Source: JAPLDB01 sp964356415
Lineage (GTDB): Bacteria > Bacteroidota > Bacteroidia > AKYH767-A > 2013-40CM-41-45
Assembly (NCBI GenBank): GCA_964356415.1
Contig: CAYHHK010000004.1
Location: 1-62,110, forward strand
Direction: 5' to 3'
DNA: 62,110 bases
Below are positions 8,989 through 17,848 of the stretch, in pieces. The position numbers and the translations under genes were made by a program. Position 1 is the first letter of the stretch, and the number at the start of each line of letters is the position of its first letter. A model generated the notes under the pieces. That model made no database searches, was not told the origin of the DNA, and was given only the letters and a program-made list of their open reading frames with translations.

Positions 8989-9846
8989 TCAACTAAATAG
9001 CTCCACAAGTACAAAAATTGCAAAAACAGCACTTGCAATTCCATTGGTTGTAAAGAATGCCAGATTAACTTTTTTAAGGTCTTCGGGCTTAACCAAAGAA
9101 TGCTGGTATGCCAGCAATGCAATAAAAATCACTGTTCCCGTCCAGTACCACATACCAAATGAACCGAAAACACCGGCAGCCAGAATAAGGATGGCTGAGG
9201 CGATGTGTGCAACATTCGAAATTCTCAATGCATTTTTTTTTCCGAATGTTGCCGGAATGGAAAACAACTTGTTCTCCTTGTCAAATTCTTCATCTTGTAA
9301 AGCATAGATGATATCAAAGCCGCTAACCCACATTAACACACAAGCGGAAAAGAATAACGGAAGACTTCCAAATGTTCCAGTTACTGCCAGATAAGCGCCT
9401 ATTGGGGCAAGAGACAATCCGAGGCCAAGGATGAAATGACAAAGTGCAGTGAATCTTTTGGTGAGTGAATATCCAAGAACAACAGCAAGTGCAACAGGGG
9501 AGAGGTAAAAACAAATACTGTTTATATAATATGTAGTAAGGATGAAAAACAGTGCAGATGTAATGATCAGCATCAGTGCCGAATTTGTAGAAATAACACC
9601 GGAAGGAATTTCCCTTGATTTGGTTCGGTCATTTTTTGCATCAACACTGCGGTCGGCATAGCGGTTGAAGGCCATTGCAGCCGTTCTCGCGAATACCATG
9701 CAAAGAACAACCTTGAGGAACAACGTCCAGTCTGGAGACGTGCCGTTGTACTTCACTCCGAGAAAAAATCCGATCACTGCAAATGGCAACGCAAAAACAG
9801 TATGCGAAAACTTTACGAGTGAAAAATAATTTCTAACAGTGCCCAA
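8989..9846 (-). CDS. UbiA-family prenyltransferase (4-hydroxybenzoate polyprenyltransferase-like, possibly MqnP)
   Basis: 285 residues with about eight or nine membrane segments. The first Asp-rich motif reads NRYADRSVDAKNDRT (about residues 60-74) followed by REIPSG; the second is DIIYALQDEEFDKEN (about 175-190). Both bind Mg-diphosphate of the prenyl donor in UbiA enzymes. The N-R-x-x-D form and the IP-S-G stretch fit the UbiA/MqnP branch rather than MenA or heme O synthase. It makes a prenylated quinone precursor; in Bacteroidota this would be menaquinone, but no other men/mqn gene is nearby to decide. It follows the subtilase gene on the same strand, with a terminator between them. Confidence 0.85.
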   Translation of the reverse strand: MGTVRNYFSLVKFSHTVFALPFAVIGFFLGVKYNGTSPDWTLFLKVVLCMVFARTAAMAFNRYADRSVDAKNDRTKSREIPSGVISTNSALMLIITSALFFILTTYYINSICFYLSPVALAVVLGYSLTKRFTALCHFILGLGLSLAPIGAYLAVTGTFGSLPLFFSACVLMWVSGFDIIYALQDEEFDKENKLFSIPATFGKKNALRISNVAHIASAILILAAGVFGSFGMWYWTGTVIFIALLAYQHSLVKPEDLKKVNLAFFTTNGIASAVFAIFVLVELFS

Positions 9847-9860
9847 AATATGCTGATAAA

Positions 9861-9895
9861 AGAAAACCCCGTTCCGGTTAATTCGAAACGAGGTT
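9861..9895 (-). terminator. Intrinsic terminator after the subtilase gene
   Basis: Read leftward, the arm AACCTCGTTTCG pairs with CGGAACGGGGTT (two G-T pairs), and TTTTCTTTT follows. It separates the subtilase transcript from the prenyltransferase gene. Confidence 0.7.
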
Positions 9896-9925
9896 GCAAA
9901 AATAGTATTTGATATGAATCAGCTC

Positions 9926-12118
9926 TTACATGACTGCAAGCTTCGTTGTTTTAACGGGCTTTCCATTGATTACCAGTGTGCAGAAGTAAAGGCCGCTTTT
10001 AACAGCTCCTTTTTTCAAATCAAACGACGTCATATTATTGTTGATCATAACTTTCTCAATGATTTTACCTAGTACGTCAGTAATCACGATCTCGGCATTC
10101 AACGCAGAAGATGGTAGGCTGAAACTGATGGTGGTATGGTCTGAGAAAGGATTCGGATAGCTCGACAGGTCATTATCATGCAATTCATTTTCATCTACGC
10201 TGATAATACATCCGCGAAGCAGGTTGTATGCATTTGCTTTTCCATGTCCCCATAAATAATCGGGCAGGTTATTGCCTGTGAAGTTGTCTGTTGTTGTACA
10301 ACTCAGCAAATCATTTTTTACATCCTGCCAAGTTGCAGTTGGATATCGCTGAAGATACAAAGCACACATGCCGGCTACCATCGGTCCGCTCATGGAAGTA
10401 CCGCTGCTCCTGAAATGTTGACCACCGGCAGCAACCTTCTGCGGCTCTGAAGCAAGGAGTCCGTTGATGACATAATTAGGACCAGTGGAAAGAACCCAGC
10501 CTCCGGGTGCATTAATATCCGGTTTTATTCTGCCGTCACGTGTTGGTCCATGACTTGAAAATACTGAAAGTCGGCCGGGATGAACAGCGGTGTCAACCGT
10601 TTGTGTGAAGTTGGCATTGGCATAAGCATTTCTGTTGTCATAGCTGCCGACTGTGATCACATTGTCGTTGCACTGAAAGCTGCTTACGATGGTCTGCTCT
10701 ACATCAGGGGTTTTGTATTGTGTGATGGAAGGGAAAGCAGATGAATCAGGTAATCCCGAAGGAATCATGTTGAAACTCCAGCAGTCAAAATGGCCGCTTC
10801 CTTTTGTCATCAGACGCCAGTAATATTTTGAAGTATCCGCTCCATTGATATTTTGAATTGAGTCTGGCACAATTGCAAACTGGACCTGATAGGTTCCATT
10901 CACATACTGCGCAAGGTGTTCAACCCTTCCGACGCGATTTAGACCGGAATAAACATTTTCAATTACATCCTGATTCAGGTAAGGAGTAACGTTAGTAAAT
11001 GGCAGGCTGCCCACCAGTTTATAATCCGGCTTCACCCTGTCGCATCCTATCGCAAATTGCACATTCGCAAAATCGGCGCTGTCTCCCCACATTTCAAGAT
11101 AGATAGATGGGTTTGAAAACTGGAACCATGTAAAAGAAGTATCCGGTGTAACATCATAACCGAGGTGGATAGGAGCAGTTCCTGCATTTCCCGCAGAGGC
11201 CACAACAACGTGTCCGTATGTGGAACTTTCATTGATAAGGTTTGCAATTGCCTGTGCCTGGATATCGCGACCATCATGCGATCCGAAGTAAGTTCCCAAT
11301 GAAATATTGACTACTGCCGGCTGGCCCATTTCATCTGCTTTGTCAAAAACATATTTTACAGCATCAACAAGAGATGAGAGGAATTCATTGTCCGGAACAT
11401 TCAGATTCATCTTTACTACAATGATATCTGCATTTGGAGCCATCCCTTTATAATTATTTACCGTGCTACCGTTGCCGACTGCAATACCAGCAACGTGTGT
11501 ACCGTGCCCGCTGGGACCGTCATGATGCAATGTTGAAGTATCGATCTCAGTACTATCGAGTTCCATTCCGTAGTTGTATGGTTGAGGAACAACAGAAGTG
11601 TCGTTTACCACCAGCGTTTGATCCCAGAGCCATTTAACACGGGTATGGTTCGTTGAAGGATCTCTGAAATCATGATGTGCAGCGTAGATACCTTCGTCAA
11701 TTATTCCAACCACCACATTTGTTCCGTCATAGCCCTGTGGTAGATTAACACCCTGATGTACGAGGTTAACTTTGTTTGTCACTACGGCAACATCATTCAT
11801 GGGCTTCAGTTGAAGATTGTTGTCTTCAAGCCATGTTACTACATTGGAAGCTGCGAGCTCAGAAACTTTTGAAACAGGTATCCGCACTGCAGAAATATCT
11901 CCTGCAGCATATTTGTATGTTCCGCCCAATTCAGTAACCATCTGTTTGATCGCTGCAACGTCTCCCCGGAGGAAAAGTGAGATCTCCTGACCGGATGACC
12001 TTGCAGTCTCTGCCTTCTTCATTTTCCGCTGAAGAGAAATGGCCATTTTACTGGAATTCTGTGAAAATGTCTGGATAGAAATCGAAGACAAAAGGAGCAG
12101 GATCAGGTATTTTTTCAT
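9926..12118 (-). CDS. Secreted subtilisin-like serine peptidase (S8) with T9SS sorting domain
   Basis: 730 residues from the ATG at 12118, which begins a clear signal peptide ending Thr-Phe-Ser-Gln; the frame continues upstream to 12295 but that part is not signal-like. A propeptide-like region (about 25-115) precedes the S8 domain. The catalytic triad is visible: Asp141 in GIIDEGI, His205 in GHGTHVAGI and Ser575 in GTSMSGPM. The large spacing between His and Ser reflects a roughly 150-residue insertion, a common feature of Bacteroidota subtilases. The last 80 residues are a type A sorting domain (SSYPNPF, DVLGK, SGLYFCTLVING). It should be exported and cleaved at the cell surface by the Por system. 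It stands alone, divergent from ettA. Confidence 0.9.
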   Translation of the reverse strand: MKKYLILLLLSSISIQTFSQNSSKMAISLQRKMKKAETARSSGQEISLFLRGDVAAIKQMVTELGGTYKYAAGDISAVRIPVSKVSELAASNVVTWLEDNNLQLKPMNDVAVVTNKVNLVHQGVNLPQGYDGTNVVVGIIDEGIYAAHHDFRDPSTNHTRVKWLWDQTLVVNDTSVVPQPYNYGMELDSTEIDTSTLHHDGPSGHGTHVAGIAVGNGSTVNNYKGMAPNADIIVVKMNLNVPDNEFLSSLVDAVKYVFDKADEMGQPAVVNISLGTYFGSHDGRDIQAQAIANLINESSTYGHVVVASAGNAGTAPIHLGYDVTPDTSFTWFQFSNPSIYLEMWGDSADFANVQFAIGCDRVKPDYKLVGSLPFTNVTPYLNQDVIENVYSGLNRVGRVEHLAQYVNGTYQVQFAIVPDSIQNINGADTSKYYWRLMTKGSGHFDCWSFNMIPSGLPDSSAFPSITQYKTPDVEQTIVSSFQCNDNVITVGSYDNRNAYANANFTQTVDTAVHPGRLSVFSSHGPTRDGRIKPDINAPGGWVLSTGPNYVINGLLASEPQKVAAGGQHFRSSGTSMSGPMVAGMCALYLQRYPTATWQDVKNDLLSCTTTDNFTGNNLPDYLWGHGKANAYNLLRGCIISVDENELHDNDLSSYPNPFSDHTTISFSLPSSALNAEIVITDVLGKIIEKVMINNNMTSFDLKKGAVKSGLYFCTLVINGKPVKTTKLAVM

Positions 12119-12338
12119 TGAATGTAAATTGGTTACTATACGAATAGAACTGATACTCAAAAATACGCCTCTTTGTTGCACCAAAAACAACTTCAAAAAG
12201 TTGATTTCCACCCCCTGCCAATCAGGATTTTTACGATATTCGCACTCCTTTTTATGGAGAGTGACTACTTTGTCAATTGAAGTCATAGTTTTCATGCCAA
12301 TTGACTCAATTAACCAATCAACAAATCAACTATTACAA

Positions 12339-14018
12339 ATGGCAGACGACAAAAAAATAATATTTTCAATGGTTGGGGTCAGTAAGACCTACGCCAGTAA
12401 TAACAAGCAGGTACTCAAGGACATATACCTCTCATTTTATTATGGAGCAAAGATCGGTATCCTTGGATTAAACGGTGCAGGAAAATCAACCCTTATGAAG
12501 ATCATTGCGGGGATGGACAAATCCTTCAATGGTGATGTGGTGTTTTCTCCGGGATATACAGTGGGATATCTTTCACAGGATCCTGAACTCGACCCTAACA
12601 AAACCGCCAAAGAGATCGTGATGGAAGGTTGTCAGAGTGTGGTTGATCTGTTGAAAGAATTTGAAGAGATCAACAACAAGTTTGCCGAGCCCATGGATGA
12701 CAATGCCATGAACAAACTGATAGAACGCCAGGCCCGTGTGCAGGATGCCATTGACCTAGCAGGTGGCTGGGAACTCGATAATAAGATCGAAGTTGCAATG
12801 GATGCGCTGCGCTGCCCTGAAGGCGATAGTCCCGTGACGAATCTATCTGGTGGAGAACGCCGAAGAATTGCATTGTGCAGGTTATTGTTGCAGGCGCCTG
12901 ATGTATTGTTACTTGATGAGCCTACAAATCACCTGGATGCTGAATCTGTCCTCTGGCTGGAACAACATCTTCAGAAATATGCAGGAACTGTGATCGCCGT
13001 AACTCACGATCGTTATTTCCTCGACAATGTTGCAGGATGGATCCTCGAACTTGACCGCGGCGAAGGAATTCCATGGAAAGGAAATTACTCTTCATGGCTG
13101 GAGCAGAAATCCAACAGGATGGCTCAGGAAGAAAAAACAGAAAGCAAACGTCAGCGTATTTTGAAACGCGAGCTTGAATGGGTGCGCACCAGTCCGAAGG
13201 GAAGGCATACAAAACAGAAGGCGCGTCTTGCTGCATATGATAAGCTAATGAGCGAAGACGTGAAGGAACAGGAAGAAAAACTCGAACTCTTCATTCCGCC
13301 GGGACCTCGTTTGGGCAGTGTTGTGATTGAGGCAGATCATCTTTCAAAATCATTTGGTGATAGGATGCTAATTGACAATTTAAGTTTCTCGCTTCCGCCA
13401 AATGGAATTGTTGGCGTGATCGGTCCGAACGGTGTGGGTAAGTCAACACTTTTCAAAATGATCATGGGCAAGGAGCAACCCGACAGCGGTTCAATTAAGA
13501 TTGGTGAGACGGTGAAGATCGCCTATGTGGATCAGGCGCATCATGACCTTGTACCTGGAAAAACGGTCTATGAAATTATTTCCGGCGGAACGGATACCAT
13601 GATAGCAGGAGGAAAGCAGTTCAACTCCCGTTCCTATGTTTCGAAATTTAATTTCAGTGGAACTGATCAGAGTAAGAAGCTCGAAATTCTTTCCGGCGGA
13701 GAGCGTAACCGTGTGCATCTGGCTATTGCACTGCGCGAAGGCGCAAATGTTATTCTGCTTGATGAGCCAACAAATGATATTGACATCAATACACTTCGTG
13801 CACTTGAAGAAGCAATGGAGAATTTTGCCGGATGTGCAGTAGTGATCAGTCACGACCGTTGGTTCCTCGACCGTATTGCAACACACATCCTCGCTTTCGA
13901 AGGCGACTCACAGGTTTATTTCTTTGATGGAAATTTCAGTGAGTACGAAGAGAATAAGAAGCAACGATTGGGTGATACGACACCACATAGAGTAAAGTAC
14001 AGATCGCTTGTGCGATAA
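12339..14018 (+). CDS. ettA: Energy-dependent translational throttle ABC-F ATPase
   Basis: 559 residues from the ATG at 12339; the frame is open about 300 bases further upstream but that part overlaps the divergent subtilase gene and is not protein-like. Two ABC domains: Walker A GLNGAGKST and GPNGVGKST, signatures LSGGERRR and LSGGERNR, Walker B LLLDEPTNHLD and ILLDEPTNDID. The linker between them, with WVRTSPKGRHTKQKARL, is the EttA-type P-site tRNA interaction region. Length and the C-terminal HRVKY stretch match E. coli EttA (555 residues). It acts on the ribosome E site and gates the first elongation step according to ATP/ADP ratio. Confidence 0.94.
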   Translation: MADDKKIIFSMVGVSKTYASNNKQVLKDIYLSFYYGAKIGILGLNGAGKSTLMKIIAGMDKSFNGDVVFSPGYTVGYLSQDPELDPNKTAKEIVMEGCQSVVDLLKEFEEINNKFAEPMDDNAMNKLIERQARVQDAIDLAGGWELDNKIEVAMDALRCPEGDSPVTNLSGGERRRIALCRLLLQAPDVLLLDEPTNHLDAESVLWLEQHLQKYAGTVIAVTHDRYFLDNVAGWILELDRGEGIPWKGNYSSWLEQKSNRMAQEEKTESKRQRILKRELEWVRTSPKGRHTKQKARLAAYDKLMSEDVKEQEEKLELFIPPGPRLGSVVIEADHLSKSFGDRMLIDNLSFSLPPNGIVGVIGPNGVGKSTLFKMIMGKEQPDSGSIKIGETVKIAYVDQAHHDLVPGKTVYEIISGGTDTMIAGGKQFNSRSYVSKFNFSGTDQSKKLEILSGGERNRVHLAIALREGANVILLDEPTNDIDINTLRALEEAMENFAGCAVVISHDRWFLDRIATHILAFEGDSQVYFFDGNFSEYEENKKQRLGDTTPHRVKYRSLVR

Positions 14019-14023
14019 AAAAT

Positions 14024-14098
14024 TATCACGCAAAGGCGCAAATCCCGCTAAGTTAGAATAGCTTTTATTCTTTGCGATCTTTGCGCCTTTGCGTGATA
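14024..14098. repeat. Inverted repeat, ACGCAAAG family, probable terminator of ettA
   Basis: Perfect 19-base arms: TATCACGCAAAGGCGCAAA at 14024-14042 and its complement at 14080-14098. A T-rich run follows. It sits just after the ettA stop and before hisS, so it may end ettA transcription. The purine-rich ACGCAAAGGCGCAAAG pattern is a family often seen between genes in this phylum. Confidence 0.85.
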
Positions 14099-14120
14099 TT
14101 GTATTTTTTTGAATTATTAG

Positions 14121-15476
14121 ATGAAACCCTCAATACCAAAAGGCACCCGCGATTTCTCTCCATCAGAAATGATGAAGCGGAATTATATTTTTGAAACCAT
14201 CAGGAATATTTACCAGCGTTACGGATACAAGCAGATTGAAACGCCTGCAATGGAAAATCTTTCCACGCTTGAAGGAAAGTATGGTGAAGAAGGTGATAAA
14301 CTATTATTCAGGATTTTAAATTCGGGATTGAAAGCCGGTGCGGTGGAAATTCCCCCTTTGGGGGGCTGGGGGGCAATTACAGAAAAAGGTTTGCGTTACG
14401 ACCTCACTGTTCCATTCGCCCGCTATGTTGTCCAGCACCAGAATGAGATCACTTTTCCTTTCAAAAGATTTCAGAGTCAACCGGTTTGGAGAGCGGATCG
14501 TCCACAAAAAGGAAGGTATAGAGAGTTTTATCAGTGCGATGCTGATGTGATAGGAAGTGATTCATTGTTGAATGAAGTGGAGCTGATCCAGATTATTCAG
14601 GATGTATTTGCTCAGTTGAATTTGCATGTTGTTATAAAACTGAATAACAGAAAAATTCTCAGTGGTATTGCAGAAGTGATAGGAGAGAAGGATAAAATCA
14701 TTGACATTACCGTTGCCATTGATAAACTTGACAAGATCGGTTTGGAAAAGGTGAATGAAGAACTGAAGTCAAAAGGACTTTCAGATAAAGCCATTACTCA
14801 GCTTCAGCCAATCATTAATTTAAACGGAACAAACGTTGAGAAACTGGCCGCTTTAAAAACAATACTTGCTTCATCAGAAGTTGGAAATCTTGGGATCGCA
14901 GAAGTGGAAAATATTTTAACTGTTTTGTTGGGTTGCGGTTTGCCTACTAACAACTGCCAACTCGACCTTGATCTAACTTTAGCACGGGGCCTCAATTACT
15001 ACACAGGGGCCATCATCGAAGTAAAAGTCTCCGACGCCCGTTCCACCTTCGCCAGCAGTATATGCGGCGGCGGCAGATACGATGACCTGACCGGGATTTT
15101 CGGTTTGCCAAATGTTAGCGGCGTTGGAATTTCTTTCGGTGCCGACAGGATCTATGATGTACTCGATGAGATAAATGGTTTTCCTGATCTTTCAGCTGCT
15201 TCCACGAAGATCATGTTTGTGAATTTCGGTAAGGAAGAAGCCGTTCACTGCCTGCAATTGCTGAAACGGCTGAGGGATGATGGCATCAATGGTGAGCTTT
15301 TTCCTGACAATGCAAAGATGAAAAAGCAAATGGGTTATGCAGATGACAATAAAATCCCATATGTGGCACTCATCGGTTCTGAAGAAATGAAAACTGGAGA
15401 GATCACCATCAAGAATATGAGCAACGGTGAACAAAGCAAGGTGACCATGGATGAGTTACTGCACATGCTGAAATAA
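14121..15476 (+). CDS. hisS: Histidyl-tRNA synthetase, with repeat-derived insert
   Basis: 451 residues, class II synthetase. Motif 1 region IPKGTRDFSP and YGYKQIETPAMEN; motif 2 region FQSQPVWRADRPQKGRYREFYQCD; the histidine-specific LARGLNYYTGAIIEV and CGGGRYDDL; and a C-terminal anticodon-binding domain from about residue 350. It charges tRNA-His in the cytoplasm. Odd feature: the loop before LRYDLTVPFARY reads GAVEIPPLGGWGAITEK and is encoded by a perfect-looking copy of the dispersed GC-rich palindrome (14351-14374). In related HisRS this loop is Ser/Asp/Lys-rich, so a repeat seems to have replaced or entered it while keeping the frame. Confidence 0.95.
   Translation: MKPSIPKGTRDFSPSEMMKRNYIFETIRNIYQRYGYKQIETPAMENLSTLEGKYGEEGDKLLFRILNSGLKAGAVEIPPLGGWGAITEKGLRYDLTVPFARYVVQHQNEITFPFKRFQSQPVWRADRPQKGRYREFYQCDADVIGSDSLLNEVELIQIIQDVFAQLNLHVVIKLNNRKILSGIAEVIGEKDKIIDITVAIDKLDKIGLEKVNEELKSKGLSDKAITQLQPIINLNGTNVEKLAALKTILASSEVGNLGIAEVENILTVLLGCGLPTNNCQLDLDLTLARGLNYYTGAIIEVKVSDARSTFASSICGGGRYDDLTGIFGLPNVSGVGISFGADRIYDVLDEINGFPDLSAASTKIMFVNFGKEEAVHCLQLLKRLRDDGINGELFPDNAKMKKQMGYADDNKIPYVALIGSEEMKTGEITIKNMSNGEQSKVTMDELLHMLK
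14351..14374. repeat. GC-rich palindromic repeat inside hisS
   Basis: TCCCCCTTTGGGGGG then CTGGGGGGCA: the same design as the copies at 36038, 38928 and 51928. It is in frame and encodes Ile-Pro-Pro-Leu-Gly-Gly-Trp-Gly-Ala, residues unlike the rest of the protein. Confidence 0.9.
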
Positions 15477-15509
15477 TCAGGCATTGCGAACTTGTTTCTA
15501 AAACTAAAA

Positions 15510-15681
15510 AATGAATTACATAGAAATCCTTTAATAGTTCAGCTATGTGTTCTATGAATCTATGTGTTTAAATATATAAAGTTGATATAGTTTGAGAGTT
15601 AATAAATGCACCACATAGGTACATAGGTCACATAGAAATCCTATAAAAGACCGCCTATGTGTTCTATGTGACTATGTGGTG
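15510..15681. repeat. Inverted repeats, ACATAG family
   Basis: The second unit has perfect outer arms CACCACATAG (15609-15618) and CTATGTGGTG (15672-15681) and further inner complementarity (TCACATAGAA against TTCTATGTGA). A degraded first unit lies at about 15510-15570. The 272-base gap between hisS and hutH holds nothing else that I can see. Confidence 0.85.
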
Positions 15682-15748
15682 AATTGGTTTTACTTTGTTT
15701 TGAATATTGAAAATACCAGTACTACAGTTATTAATATAATTGCACACC

Positions 15749-17227
15749 ATGGCATCATACTTCACAATTAACGATCACCTGGATTTTGATTTTATACAGG
15801 ACATTTTTTCAGATGGATTGCAACTGAAGTTATCCGCTCAATCAAAAGCAAAAATTGCAAAGTGCAGGAAATACCTGGATCAGAAATTGAAAAACCTTGG
15901 TTCGCCTGTATATGGCATAAACACAGGCTTTGGCGCTTTGTACAACAAGTCAATTTCACATGATGACCTCGGAGCACTGCAGCGGAACCTGGTGATGAGC
16001 CATGCTTGTGGAACGGGTGAAGAAGTTCCAAAAGAAATTGTGAAGCTGATGTTGCTGCTGAAAATCCAGGGACTCAGTTACGGAAATTCAGGCGTACAGG
16101 TGGAAACCGTTCAGCGGCTCATTGATTTTTTCAATCATGATATTCTTCCTGTCGTTTACCAGCAGGGCTCGCTGGGTGCTTCAGGCGATTTGGCTCCGCT
16201 TGCACATCTTTCATTGCCGTTGATAGGAGAGGGGGAGGTTTATTATGAAGGTAAGAAACAAACCGCGAAAGCAGTATTGAAAAAAATAAACTGGAAACCA
16301 ATTCAGCTACAGTCGAAAGAAGGATTGGCATTGCTTAACGGAACACAGTTCATGAGCGCTTATGGTGTTTGGTGTGTGATGCAGAGTTTTAACCTGGCAC
16401 GGCTTGCCGACATCATCGGAGCAACGTCACTCGATGCTTATGACGGCCGCATTGAACCATTCGATCCACTGCTTCACCAGGTTCGTGCCCACAATGGTCA
16501 GCAGGAAGTTGCCGCGCACATGAATGAATTACTCAAAGGCAGCCAGTTGATAAAGAGAAAAAAGGAACACGTGCAGGATCCTTATTCATTCCGCTGCATT
16601 CCGCAGGTGCATGGCGCATCACGCGATGCCATACATTATGCAGCCATGGTGATGGAAACAGAAATCAATTCTGTTACCGATAACCCGACTGTATTTCCCG
16701 ATGAAGACAAAATTATTTCCGGCGGAAATTTTCACGGACAACCGCTGGCACTGGCGCTGGATTTTCTTGCCATTGCACTCGCTGAACTGGGTAGCATCAG
16801 CGAACGCAGGACGTACCTGCTCATTTCCGGTCAGCGCGGTTTGCCGCCATTCCTTGTTGCAGACCCCGGGTTGAACAGCGGCTTCATGATTCCGCAATAC
16901 ACAGCTGCCGGCATTGTAAGCCAGAACAAACAACTTTGTACACCATCATCAGTGGATTCTATTACATCTTCCAACGGACAGGAAGACCACGTAAGCATGG
17001 GTGCCAATGCAGCCACCAAGGCATTCCGGGTGGTTGAAAACATCAAAACAATATTGTCTATTGAGTTGCTGAATGCCGCGCAGGCAATGGAATTCAGAAG
17101 GCCTGTCAAAAGTTCGGCAGTGATTGAGAAGCTGATCGCCGATTACAGGAAGGAAGTTTCTTTTATGAAGCAGGACAGAATTTTGTTTACTGATATTCAG
17201 AAGACGAGAGAGTTTCTTTTTGGATAG
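15749..17227 (+). CDS. hutH: Histidine ammonia-lyase
   Basis: 492 residues from the ATG at 15749 (an in-frame TTG at 15740 is less likely). The MIO-forming tripeptide Ala144-Ser145-Gly146 lies in GSLGASGDLAPLAH, YGINTGFGAL carries the catalytic Tyr, and QEDHVSMG contains the Glu characteristic of histidine rather than phenylalanine or tyrosine lyases. NSVTDNP and FHGQPLAL complete the active site. It deaminates histidine to urocanate. No hutU, hutI or hutG is adjacent, so it is an isolated copy or the pathway is scattered. The next gene (WbqC family) is convergent, three bases away. Confidence 0.93.
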   Translation: MASYFTINDHLDFDFIQDIFSDGLQLKLSAQSKAKIAKCRKYLDQKLKNLGSPVYGINTGFGALYNKSISHDDLGALQRNLVMSHACGTGEEVPKEIVKLMLLLKIQGLSYGNSGVQVETVQRLIDFFNHDILPVVYQQGSLGASGDLAPLAHLSLPLIGEGEVYYEGKKQTAKAVLKKINWKPIQLQSKEGLALLNGTQFMSAYGVWCVMQSFNLARLADIIGATSLDAYDGRIEPFDPLLHQVRAHNGQQEVAAHMNELLKGSQLIKRKKEHVQDPYSFRCIPQVHGASRDAIHYAAMVMETEINSVTDNPTVFPDEDKIISGGNFHGQPLALALDFLAIALAELGSISERRTYLLISGQRGLPPFLVADPGLNSGFMIPQYTAAGIVSQNKQLCTPSSVDSITSSNGQEDHVSMGANAATKAFRVVENIKTILSIELLNAAQAMEFRRPVKSSAVIEKLIADYRKEVSFMKQDRILFTDIQKTREFLFG

Positions 17228-17230
17228 TAT

Positions 17231-17842
17231 TCAGATTTCTGACAGGTATTTTTTCGCCTGCAGCCCCTTAATGAAAAGCAGGTCCACTATGCTCAGGTCG
17301 TGAATGAATCCATAACGATCACCGAACACCTGATTGTATTTTGGAAAACCAACATTTCTTTCAGAAGGTGTAAATGAATTCCTCAGGTCTTTCACTTCAG
17401 CCGGATAAGTTGCTTCATAGGAGGAAGTAAATTCAGGTACAAAAGGAATTTGGAGTAATTCCAGAATTTTCTTCAGCAACTGAAAATTAAATTCAAAAAG
17501 TGTTTCCGTTTTTGTTTCGTAAAAAGATTTGAATTCATCTTCAAAATATTCAAAATACGGAGAGTTGCGGTACGAACTTGTAATCGTCCGCCAGTGTATT
17601 TTCTGCCAGTCATCATCGTAGCTGATCTCCTTTTCGCAAATGGGTTTCCGTTCGCCACCGTCATGGCGCACAGGAATAATCAGCGGATGAAGTCCGTTCG
17701 CTCCGTAGATCAGCGCCCTGTTTCGATACGATTGCTTGACATAGTGCTCGTGCTTTTCCAAAATAATTTTCTCAGCATGAAGCAAACAGGAAAAGTAACT
17801 GACAGGAGGGAGGTATCCAGTTGAAAGTAAGATGGTCTTCAC
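17231..17842 (-). CDS. WbqC-family protein
   Basis: 203 residues, typical length. The N-terminus LLSTGYLPPVSYFSCLLHAEKI and the following YRNRALIYGANG-LHPLIIPV are the hallmarks of the WbqC-like family (PF08889), found in polysaccharide and glycolipid gene clusters and of unknown biochemical function. HWRTITSSYRNSPYFEYF is the second conserved block. Its start lies six bases from the stop of the beta-helix lipoprotein gene on the same strand, so the two form an operon. Confidence 0.85.
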   Translation of the reverse strand: MKTILLSTGYLPPVSYFSCLLHAEKIILEKHEHYVKQSYRNRALIYGANGLHPLIIPVRHDGGERKPICEKEISYDDDWQKIHWRTITSSYRNSPYFEYFEDEFKSFYETKTETLFEFNFQLLKKILELLQIPFVPEFTSSYEATYPAEVKDLRNSFTPSERNVGFPKYNQVFGDRYGFIHDLSIVDLLFIKGLQAKKYLSEI

Positions 17843-17848
17843 AAAAAA

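Noticed and set aside
12039..12338. Extended N-terminus for EttA
   Set aside because: The extra 100 codons overlap the divergent subtilase start and are not conserved in character; the ATG at 12339 gives the normal EttA length.
15749..17227. Phenylalanine or tyrosine ammonia-lyase
   Set aside because: QEDHVSMG with its Glu and the 492-residue length fit histidine ammonia-lyase; the aromatic lyases have a different residue there and usually longer chains.
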